Assembly: GCF_900108175.1 (NCBI RefSeq)
Contig: NZ_FNVO01000006.1
Location: forward strand, 186,001 to 250,000
Origin: Thermomonospora echinospora
GTDB lineage: Bacteria > Actinomycetota > Actinomycetes > Streptosporangiales > Streptosporangiaceae
DNA: 64,000 bases
Direction of reading: 5' to 3'
The translations under genes and the position numbers were made by a program. This document shows, piece by piece, positions 32,673 through 39,350 of the stretch (position 1 is its first letter; each line of letters opens with the position of its first letter). Under the pieces are notes generated by a model that had not been told where the DNA came from, ran no database searches, and saw nothing but the letters and a program-made list of their open reading frames with translations.

Positions 32673-34022
32673 ATGCTCAAGAACTTCTGGTACGCGGTGG
32701 AGTTCGCGCACGCCGTCACCCGAGCTCCCAAGAAGGTCACCTGTCTCGGCCAGGACTTCGTCCTGTACCGCAAGCGCGACGGGAGCGTGGTCTGCCTGTC
32801 GGACCTGTGCGTGCACCGCGGGGCGGCGCTGTCGGCGGGCACGCTCGTCGAGGACCGGATCGCCTGCCCGTACCACGGCTGGGAGTACGGGCCCGACGGC
32901 GCCTGCACGAAGATCCCGGCCAACCCGGAGGGGCGCGGCATCCCCAAGAAGGCCAGGGTCGACTCCTATCCCGTCCTGGAGAAGTACGGCATGGTCTGGG
33001 CGTTCCTCGGCGACCTGCCCGAGGAGGAGCGCCCGCCCATCCCGCACTTCCCCGAGCACGAGGACCCCGCCTTCCGGGCCGTGTACGTCGAGATGGTCAT
33101 CGACGCCAACTACGAGCGGACCTTCGAGAACGTGGTGGACGCCGCGCACACCCCCTTCGTGCACGGCACCCGGTTCGGCAACCCGGACAAGCCGCAGATC
33201 CCCGACTACGAGATCACCCAGGACGAGTGGTCGGCGGCGGCCGACATCCTGCTCAGCCCGCCGCCGGCCAAGGGGCTGTGGAAGCGGCTGTACAAGGAGC
33301 GGCCCGAGGAGGTCATGGTCACCAACGGCTGGTACCTGCCGAACATCGTCAAGCTGCACGTGCGGCTGCCGTTCGGGGACATGATCCTCTATGACCACAA
33401 CGTCCCGCTGGACCGGCACCGGACCCTGGTCAAGATCGTCGGCTACCGCAACTTCTTCACCGGCAAATGGGCCGACCCCGACGCCCGTAAGCGCATCCGC
33501 AGCATCCTGTTGCAGGACAAGCCGGTGGTCGAGAGCCAGCGCCCCGAACTGCTGCCCTACGACCTGCCCGACGAACTGCACCTGCGCAGCGACTCCCTCC
33601 AGGTCGCCTACCGGCGGCGGCGACAGCAGCTGATGGCCGAGGGCTGGTGGGTCGGCGACGACGAGACGGCCGCCGGCGGCCCGCGCGGGAGCGCCACCGT
33701 CATCCCCTCGCCCGCCCGCCGGGAAAACCCCGAACTGGCCCGGGCCTGGCAGCACAAGGCGCGGGGCGGGGACCCCGTACCCGTCAAGCGCGCCATCGAC
33801 GACACCGGCCCCGCCGAGAGCACCGTGGACGACACCGGCTCCGCCGGGAAGACCACCGGCGGCGCCGACTCTGCCAAGAGCGCCACGGGCGGCACCGAAC
33901 CTGCCGGAAAGACCACCGGCGCCGATCCGGCCGGGAAGACCGCCGGCGGCGGCCCCGCCGAGAGCGCCGCCAGGGATGCCGTTCTGGCCGAGAAGACCAC
34001 CACCGAAGGAGGGCCCGAGTGA
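32673..34022 (+). CDS. Pheophorbide a oxygenase (PaO)-like Rieske monooxygenase
   Basis: 449 residues from ATG 32673. Rieske centre CVH (Cys46, His48) and CPYH (Cys65, His68); mononuclear iron motif FENVVDAAHTPFVH (Asn153, Asp156, His159, His164). The start NFWYAVEFAHAV, the FVLYRKRDG strand and the late block LRSDSLQVAYRRRRQQL (plant PaO: SSDTWVAEYRKWMD) fit the PaO/CAO/TIC55 class better than ring-hydroxylating dioxygenase alpha subunits. PaO opens the chlorin macrocycle of pheophorbide a. Plant PaO ends in two membrane helices and a CxxC; here the end is instead an 80-residue Asp/Thr/Gly-rich repeat tail (370-449). A reductase/ferredoxin partner is not encoded next to it. Confidence 0.75.
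   Translation: MLKNFWYAVEFAHAVTRAPKKVTCLGQDFVLYRKRDGSVVCLSDLCVHRGAALSAGTLVEDRIACPYHGWEYGPDGACTKIPANPEGRGIPKKARVDSYPVLEKYGMVWAFLGDLPEEERPPIPHFPEHEDPAFRAVYVEMVIDANYERTFENVVDAAHTPFVHGTRFGNPDKPQIPDYEITQDEWSAAADILLSPPPAKGLWKRLYKERPEEVMVTNGWYLPNIVKLHVRLPFGDMILYDHNVPLDRHRTLVKIVGYRNFFTGKWADPDARKRIRSILLQDKPVVESQRPELLPYDLPDELHLRSDSLQVAYRRRRQQLMAEGWWVGDDETAAGGPRGSATVIPSPARRENPELARAWQHKARGGDPVPVKRAIDDTGPAESTVDDTGSAGKTTGGADSAKSATGGTEPAGKTTGADPAGKTAGGGPAESAARDAVLAEKTTTEGGPE
33778..34000 (+). repeat. Degenerate repeat encoding the C-terminal tail of the Rieske protein
   Basis: The tail repeats short units related to (D/G)-T-G-x-A-(E/G)-(S/K)-T-T-G-G, for example DDTGPAESTV, DDTGSAGKTTGG, GTEPAGKTTG and DPAGKTAGGG. 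At the DNA level the units share GCCGG(G/A)AAGACC. The repeat is in frame and ends just before the ribosome site of the next gene. Confidence 0.7.
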
Positions 34023-34765
34023 GCGTGTCGCTGCCCAAGGCGCTGAGCGACCGGACGCTGGCCGCGCTGAACGAGGTCGAGGAGCTGACGACCGTCCGCG
34101 AACGGGACCTGACCAGCCCGATGTCGCCGGCCCCGGTCGGCGCGCTGAAGGTCTTGCGCGGCGAGCGGATCGCCAAGGTCGTCTACATCGGGCTGACCGT
34201 CGAGGCGATCGGCATGGACAGCCACATGATCTTCGCCTTCACCGGCGCGGACTCGGCCGTCCCGCACTTCACCCTCGACTCGGTCATGGCCGGCGGCTAT
34301 CTCGCCTACCACATCGACCTGGTACCGCGCGCCGAGCTGGCCTCACACCTGGAGTACACCAACACCGCGTTCCACCCGCTGACCCCGGTGTTCGAGGAGA
34401 TCCGCGAGCGGTTCGGCCCGTCCACCGCCTCGATCGGCCCCCGCCAGTACGCCATGATGTCGCCCTGGATGCTGGTCAACCGGGCCACTGAGGAGCAGTT
34501 CCAGCAGCTCGACGGATATCTGGACCGCTACTTCGAGCACTGGCGCGGCCTGGTCGACAAGGGTCTGCCCGACGACGTCCTGGCCACCCTCGCCGACACC
34601 GACCTGGCCGACCGGGATGCCCGCAACCGGGCGAATCTGTTCAACCCCGAGGTCGACCCGGTGTGGGGCAACGTGGCCCGGCTGCTCGGCGACGAGCAGA
34701 CCGACGCGCTGCGCGCCGAGCTGCTGACCAACGACCTGCCGGCCGGGGAGGCGTCCGATGGCTGA
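34019..34765 (+). CDS. RCCR-like protein 2
   Basis: 248 residues from GTG 34019 with GAAGGAGG upstream, overlapping the Rieske stop. It shares the RCCR/bilin-reductase layout with the 30922 protein but is clearly diverged: PHFTLDSVMAGGYLAYHIDL (82-101; plant RCCR APNFVVELIQ...LVLILDL), PRAELASHLEYTNT (103-116), YAMMSPWMLVNRAT (144-157) in place of the SPSLFVRSAFSPTA block, and a C-terminal DRDARNRANLFNP...LLGDEQTDALRAEL. Two RCCR-fold proteins in one operon could act on successive intermediates or form a heteromer. The electron donor (ferredoxin in plants) is not encoded here. Identification is by motif comparison only. Confidence 0.68.
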   Translation: MSVSLPKALSDRTLAALNEVEELTTVRERDLTSPMSPAPVGALKVLRGERIAKVVYIGLTVEAIGMDSHMIFAFTGADSAVPHFTLDSVMAGGYLAYHIDLVPRAELASHLEYTNTAFHPLTPVFEEIRERFGPSTASIGPRQYAMMSPWMLVNRATEEQFQQLDGYLDRYFEHWRGLVDKGLPDDVLATLADTDLADRDARNRANLFNPEVDPVWGNVARLLGDEQTDALRAELLTNDLPAGEASDG

Positions 34766-35705
34766 ACCGAGCGAGTGGCAGACCCGGATCGCCGGCGAGT
34801 GGCACGGCCGCCCGTCGCTGTTCGACGCGACCGGGACGTGGCAGGGCTATGAGGACATCCGCCGCTCCTCGGTCTTCGAGGACGGCGCCACCACCTACTA
34901 CATGGACGGCGGGCTGGAGGGCGGCGGCCCGTTGGCCGGGCGGTTCCGGTTGGGCGCCCCGTTCGCGTTCGGGGTGGTCGACTCCGATCGCGACCGGATC
35001 TACACCGGGCCCGACTTCCACGGCACCGGCCAGCCCTACGGCGGGTTCGTCGACGCCCACTACTACGGGCCGGGCTGGCAGGTCGACCTCAACACCTGGA
35101 ACCACGTGCTGCCCGACGGCGAGACCCAGGTGTACTCGTCCACGCTCTACCAGGGCTGGGCGGTGGTGGGCTGCTTCAACGGCGTCTACAAACGCACCAC
35201 CGACTACGACGCCAGCCCCGAGACCAGGGCCGCGATCGAGGAGTTCCTGGCGGGTGAGACCCGGCACGGCCCGGTCCCCTACATCCTGCCCACCAAGCAG
35301 CGCGGCGCCTACTCGGGCACGTGCGAGCTGTGGGGCGCCGACCAGAAACTGATCGGCGACGTCACCGTGTCGATCGAACTGGAGCCCGTCAATCTGCTGC
35401 GCACCCGCCAGCACGTCACCTGGACCGGCGCGATCGAGCGGCGTTACACGGTGGAGGCCCGCCGGGACGGGTTCCGCCACTTCTACGAGGGGCCGGACGC
35501 CTGGGGCAACGCCCAGTCCTTCGGCCGGGCCAACTACCCCGTCCTGCACTTCACCGACGTGTGGAAGGCCAAGGGCCGGGAGTTCATGATCGACGCCAGG
35601 CCCGGCATGACGGCGGGTGAGACGTTGACCGTGGTCTACGAGCTGTTCGAGGGCAACGTCCTCAACTGCGTCCTGCACGGCGTACTGACCTGGGAGGCGT
35701 CATGA
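34758..35705 (+). CDS. Uncharacterised beta-rich protein, possibly lipocalin-like
   Basis: 315 residues from ATG 34758, overlapping RCCR-like 2 by eight bases. The sequence is dominated by alternating beta strands with many Trp, Tyr and Gly: WQTRIAGEWHGRPSLFD, TTYYMDGGLEGGGPLAGRF, then a second half with GTCELWGADQKLIGDV and RYTVEARRDGFRHFYEG. The opening I-x-G-x-W-x-G followed by strand repeats is lipocalin-like, as in DUF3598 and phycobilin-lyase-type proteins that hold tetrapyrroles. I do not recognise a definite family. Given its neighbours, binding or handing over a linear tetrapyrrole is an attractive but unproven role. Confidence 0.55.
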   Translation: MAEPSEWQTRIAGEWHGRPSLFDATGTWQGYEDIRRSSVFEDGATTYYMDGGLEGGGPLAGRFRLGAPFAFGVVDSDRDRIYTGPDFHGTGQPYGGFVDAHYYGPGWQVDLNTWNHVLPDGETQVYSSTLYQGWAVVGCFNGVYKRTTDYDASPETRAAIEEFLAGETRHGPVPYILPTKQRGAYSGTCELWGADQKLIGDVTVSIELEPVNLLRTRQHVTWTGAIERRYTVEARRDGFRHFYEGPDAWGNAQSFGRANYPVLHFTDVWKAKGREFMIDARPGMTAGETLTVVYELFEGNVLNCVLHGVLTWEAS

Positions 35706-36475
35706 CCGCGGTGGTCGTCACGGGCGGCACCCGGGGCATCGGGCTCGGGCTGGCCAGGGAGTTCGTGGCCAGGGATGTCAAGGTCGCGATCTGCGGACGG
35801 TCGCAGGAGTCGGTCGACAAGGCGCTGGGCGAGCTGGGCGAGGGCGTGGTCGGGGCGGTCTGTGACATGGCCGACCGGGCCCAGGTGCAGGCGCTGTGGG
35901 ACACGGCCGTCGAGGCGTTCGGGCGGATCGATCACTGGATCAACAACGCCGGGGTCTCCACCGCCCGCAGGCCCCTGACCGAGGTGCCGCCCGAGCAGCT
36001 CGAAACGGTGGTGGCCGCCAACCTGCTCGGCGTGCTGCACGGCAGCGCGGTCGCGGTGGCGGGCATGACCGCCCAGGGCGGCGGGACGGTCTGGAACATG
36101 GCCGGCCTGGGCAGCGACGGGCGCACCGTGCCCGGGCTGATCGCCTACGGGGCGACCAAGCGGGGCTCGGACTACCTGACCACCGGCCTGGCCAAGGAGG
36201 TCAAGGGCGGCCCGGTCAAGGTGGCGCACCTGTCCCCCGGCATGGTCGTCACCGACCTGCTGATCCAGGACTACTCCCCCGAGGAGCTGGAGAAGGCCAA
36301 GAAGGTCTTCAACATCCTGGCCGACCGGGTGGAGACGGTGACGCCCTGGCTGGCCGCCAAGGTCCTGGCCGGGACGAAGAACGGCGGCACGGTCGCCTGG
36401 CTGACCACTCCCAAGATCGCGGGACGGTTCGCCACCGCCGCCTTCCGCAAACGCGACCTGTTCTCCGGCACATGA
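35702..36475 (+). CDS. Short-chain dehydrogenase resembling chlorophyll b reductase (NYC1/NOL)
   Basis: 257 residues from ATG 35702 (four-base overlap). Classical SDR motifs: TGGTRGIG (7-14), NNAG (81-84), YGATK (149-153). Beyond these, it shows the specific NYC1/NOL signature known from plants: IDHWINNAG, GGGTVWNMAGLGSDGR before the active Tyr, AYGATKR, HLSPGMVVTDLL (177-187) and FNILADRVETV (plant NOL: FINVLAEPADVV). NYC1/NOL reduce the formyl group of chlorophyll b so that it can enter the PaO pathway. A general SDR is the fallback, but the LSPGMV.TDLL plus F-N-x-L-A combination is distinctive. NADPH dependence is likely. Confidence 0.75.
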   Translation: MTAVVVTGGTRGIGLGLAREFVARDVKVAICGRSQESVDKALGELGEGVVGAVCDMADRAQVQALWDTAVEAFGRIDHWINNAGVSTARRPLTEVPPEQLETVVAANLLGVLHGSAVAVAGMTAQGGGTVWNMAGLGSDGRTVPGLIAYGATKRGSDYLTTGLAKEVKGGPVKVAHLSPGMVVTDLLIQDYSPEELEKAKKVFNILADRVETVTPWLAAKVLAGTKNGGTVAWLTTPKIAGRFATAAFRKRDLFSGT

Positions 36476-37149
36476 GCGGCTACGACTACCCGGTCGCCCT
36501 GGCTCTGGAGGACTACGTCCCGGTGCTGCTGACCGGGGCGGGGCTGGCGCTGCTGGTGCCGTACGCCCGCCGGTTCGGCACCGCGCCGGTCGTGGCCCTC
36601 GGCGCGGTGCTGGCCACCGCCGGCGGGCTGTCCAAGGCCACCTGGAAGCTGGTCGTCGCGTTGGACGGCCCGGATCTGCACTGGCTGAACAGCGCGCTGT
36701 TCCCGCTGCTGTGCACCGCGTTCCTGCTGCTGCTGTACGCCTTCCACCGGCCGCGGGACGCCCGGCGGCGGGCCGCGCTGACGGCCGGGCTGGCCGTGCT
36801 GTTCGCGCTGGGGCAGGGGGCCTGCGTCGCGGTGGGCGACACCTGGCCGGCGATGGCCCTGATGATCGTCGCGGTGAGCGTGCTGACCGTGCGGTTCGTC
36901 ATGCTGGCCCGGGCGGCCGGCGATGTCCCGGCCGTGGTGCTGTTCTCGCTGTGGCAGATCGGCCAGTACCTGCTGGGCCCGATGGCCGCACGGGCCGACC
37001 AGAGCGTGACCCTGCAGTGGGTCGAGCAGAGCTGCAACACCGTCGCCCAGGGCGCGTTCGCGGTGGCGACCTGGCGGCTGGCCCACGCGCCCGGCGCACC
37101 GATATCAGCTTCGACACCGGCTTCGACCAGGGAGGTCCCGGCGGCATGA
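36472..37149 (+). CDS. Polytopic membrane protein
   Basis: 225 residues from ATG 36472 (four-base overlap). About seven or eight hydrophobic helices, including LLTGAGLALLVPYA, LFPLLCTAFLLLLYAF, LTAGLAVLFALGQGACVAVG and MALMIVAVSVLTVRFVMLA. No charged transport motif or cofactor site is obvious, and I do not recognise the family. Its place inside the operon suggests substrate import, product export or membrane recruitment of the Rieske enzyme, which lacks the membrane helices of plant PaO; all of these are inference. Confidence 0.65.
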   Translation: MSGYDYPVALALEDYVPVLLTGAGLALLVPYARRFGTAPVVALGAVLATAGGLSKATWKLVVALDGPDLHWLNSALFPLLCTAFLLLLYAFHRPRDARRRAALTAGLAVLFALGQGACVAVGDTWPAMALMIVAVSVLTVRFVMLARAAGDVPAVVLFSLWQIGQYLLGPMAARADQSVTLQWVEQSCNTVAQGAFAVATWRLAHAPGAPISASTPASTREVPAA

Positions 37150-37889
37150 CCGACGCACTCGGCTGGCGGCGCAAGTTCGGGGTGATCGCGCCGTCCACCA
37201 ACACCATCGTGGAACCGGACTTCTACCGGATGGGCGTCCCCGGGGTGACGTCCCACTTCTCTCGCATCCACATCCGCGACCAGAACATGGACGGCGACGA
37301 GGGTATGCAGCGGCTGCTAGAGCAGATCCGCGCCGAGATCGGCGCGGCCTGCGAGCGGGTGCTGACCTGCGAGCCCGACTACATGGTGATGGGCATGTCC
37401 GCCGAGACGTTCTGGGGCGGCGTGGCGGGCAACAAGGAGTTCGTCCGGCAGATCCACGACATCACCGGCCTGCGGGTGGCCACGGGGGCGGAGGCGTGCG
37501 AGCGGGCGCTCAAGCTGTACGGGGCCCGGCGCATCGGCGTCGTCACCCCCTACCAGCCGATCGGCGACGAGAACGTGGTGCGGTTCTTCGGCGAGCTGGG
37601 CTTCGAGGTCGACCGGATCATCGGCCTGAAGTGCCCGACGGCGGTGTCGATCGCGCACGTCACCGAGGACGAGCTGCGCTCGGCGCTGCGCGAGCTGGCC
37701 GCCGGCGAGGTGGACGCCCTCGTCCAGTGCGGCACCAACCTGTCGATGGTGGGCCTGGCCGACGAGGCCGAGCGCTGGCTCGGCCTGCCGGTCATCGCGA
37801 TCAACGCCGCCACCTGGTGGATGGCGCTGCGCGACAACGGCATTGAGGACAAGGTCCACGGCGCCGGCAGCCTGCTGCGCGAACACTGA
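37146..37889 (+). CDS. Maleate isomerase/arylmalonate decarboxylase-like enzyme (Asp/Glu racemase superfamily)
   Basis: 247 residues from ATG 37146. The fold is recognised from KFGVIAPSTNTIVEPDFYR, GARRIGVVTPYQPIGDENV and LGLPVIAINAATWW. Maleate isomerases use two cysteines; here the second is present (ALVQCGTNLS, Cys195) but the first is Ser (VMGMSAETF, Ser85), as in one-cysteine decarboxylases such as arylmalonate decarboxylase. The reaction is therefore uncertain. Oxidative cleavage of bilins yields maleimides and haematinic acid, so an enzyme acting on maleate- or malonate-like pieces fits the end of a tetrapyrrole pathway (inference). It is the last gene of the operon, followed by a terminator. 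Confidence 0.8.
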   Translation: MTDALGWRRKFGVIAPSTNTIVEPDFYRMGVPGVTSHFSRIHIRDQNMDGDEGMQRLLEQIRAEIGAACERVLTCEPDYMVMGMSAETFWGGVAGNKEFVRQIHDITGLRVATGAEACERALKLYGARRIGVVTPYQPIGDENVVRFFGELGFEVDRIIGLKCPTAVSIAHVTEDELRSALRELAAGEVDALVQCGTNLSMVGLADEAERWLGLPVIAINAATWWMALRDNGIEDKVHGAGSLLREH

Positions 37890-37913
37890 CCGCACGTGAC
37901 GCAGGGCCCGGCA

Positions 37914-37940
37914 GGCCCACCGCACCCCGGGCGGTGGGCC
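37914..37940. terminator. Hairpin terminator of the RCCR/PaO-like operon
   Basis: A ten-base perfect stem (GGCCCACCGC with GCGGTGGGCC), followed within ten bases by CCCTTTTGA. It lies between convergent genes. Confidence 0.8.
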
Positions 37941-38020
37941 CCAGAGCCCTTTTGACCTGGAGAGACGCGCGCTCCCCCGGTGCCTGGCGCGGTGACGTCG
38001 AGGACGGCGGGCGGGTGGGG

Positions 38021-39214
38021 TCAGATGGTGCCGGAGGCGGTCAGGGCCTCGATCTCCTCGGGGGTCAGGCCGAGCAGGCCGCGGTAGATCTCGTCGTTGT
38101 GCTCGCCCAGTTCGGGGCCGAGGGAGCGGACGGTGCCGGGGGTGTTCGACAGTTTGGGGACGACGTTCTGCATCGGGAAGTCGCCGAACTCGGGGTGGGC
38201 GAGGCGGATGATCGCCTCCCGCGCCCTGAAGTGCGGGTCGTCCAGCATGTCCTTGGCCCGGTAGGTCAGCCCGGCCGGGATGCCGTTGGCGTGCAGGGTC
38301 TCCAGCAGCGGCGCCGACTCCTGCCCGGCCGTCCATTCGGCGATCAGCTCGTCCAGCTCCTCGGCGTTGGCGCCGCGCGCGCCGTGGGTGGCGTAGCGCT
38401 CGTCGGCGGCCAGTTCGGGACGTCCCATCACCTCGGCCAGCCGGGTCCAGATGGTGTCCCGGTTGGCGGCGATGAGGACGGGGCCGTCCTTGGTGGGGTA
38501 GACGTTGCTGGGCGCGACGTTCGGCAACACCGACCCGGTGCGCTCGCGCTGGTAGCCGGCCAGTTCCCATTCGGGGAGCAGCGACTCCATCATCGCCAGC
38601 ACCGCTTCGTACAGCGCCGAGTCGACGACCTGGCCGCGCCCGGTGCGGCTGCGGGCGTGCAGCGCGACCAGGGTGCCGAGGGCGGCGAAGGTGCCCGCCA
38701 GCTCGTCGCCGAGGGAGATCCCGGCCCGCGACGGCGGCCGGTCCGGGTCGCCGGTCACGTAGCGGATGCCGCCCATCGCCTCGCCGATGGAGCCGAATCC
38801 GGCGCGGGGCGCGTACGGCCCGGACTGGCCGTAGCCGGTGACGCGGGTGACGACCAGCCCGGGGTTGTCGGCCCAGAGGGTCTCGGGGTCCAGGCCCCAC
38901 CGTTCGAGGGTGCCGGGGCGGAAGTTCTCCACCAGCACGTCGGCCTCGGCGATGATCCGGCGGGCCAGCCGCTGGCCCTCCTCGGTGCGCAGGTTCAGCG
39001 TCACCGACTTCTTGTTGCGCGCCAGGATCGGCCACCACAGCGACTTGCCGTGCGGCTTCTCCCGCCCCCAGTCGCGCATCGGGTCGCCGGTGCCGGGGGG
39101 CTCGAACTTGACGACCTCGGCGCCGAAGTCGCCGAGCAACTGGCCGCAGAACGGCCCGGCCAGCAACTGGCCCATCTCGACCACGCGCAGGTCCGACAGG
39201 GGGAGTTCGGTCAT
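38021..39214 (-). CDS. Class III CoA-transferase (CaiB/BaiF family)
   Basis: 397 residues from ATG 39214. Typical family blocks are LRVVEMGQLLAGPFCGQLLGD, FEPPGTGDPMRDWG, VTLNLRTEEGQRLARRI, VLVENFRPGTLERWGLD and the catalytic Asp in GQVVDSALYEAVLAMME. These enzymes move CoA between carboxylic acids, for example from succinyl-CoA. It is divergent from an HMG-CoA-lyase-type gene across a 20-bp perfect palindrome, an arrangement seen for citramalate, itaconate or methylated-acid catabolism, where a CoA-ester is formed and then cleaved. The acid substrate is not determined. Confidence 0.88.
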   Translation of the reverse strand: MTELPLSDLRVVEMGQLLAGPFCGQLLGDFGAEVVKFEPPGTGDPMRDWGREKPHGKSLWWPILARNKKSVTLNLRTEEGQRLARRIIAEADVLVENFRPGTLERWGLDPETLWADNPGLVVTRVTGYGQSGPYAPRAGFGSIGEAMGGIRYVTGDPDRPPSRAGISLGDELAGTFAALGTLVALHARSRTGRGQVVDSALYEAVLAMMESLLPEWELAGYQRERTGSVLPNVAPSNVYPTKDGPVLIAANRDTIWTRLAEVMGRPELAADERYATHGARGANAEELDELIAEWTAGQESAPLLETLHANGIPAGLTYRAKDMLDDPHFRAREAIIRLAHPEFGDFPMQNVVPKLSNTPGTVRSLGPELGEHNDEIYRGLLGLTPEEIEALTASGTI

Positions 39215-39287
39215 GTTCGGTCCTCGTTGTGCCGCAGGTGTGCGGACAGGCGGCGGGCCGCGCCCGGCTCGCAGTAGCGCGACACCC

Positions 39288-39307
39288 TAGATTGCATGCA
39301 ATCTAGA
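39288..39307. promoter_or_regulatory. Perfect 20-bp palindrome (CTAGATTGCATGCAATCTAG)
   Basis: Reads identically on both strands and lies between the divergent CoA-transferase and lyase genes. The ATTGCATGCAAT core resembles operators of GntR-family regulators. A partial copy (GTTGCATACAAC, 39352-39363) overlaps the first codons of the lyase gene. No GntR gene is in the window. Confidence 0.75.
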
Positions 39308-39350
39308 CACTAGTCTAGAAAATAGCGCTATATCAAGCAGATTGGACAGA

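Noticed and set aside
29291-37889. SGR/Stay-green Mg-dechelatase within the operon
   Set aside because: I looked for the Stay-green motifs in all nine proteins and did not recognise them; the unassigned beta-rich protein does not resemble SGR at sequence level.
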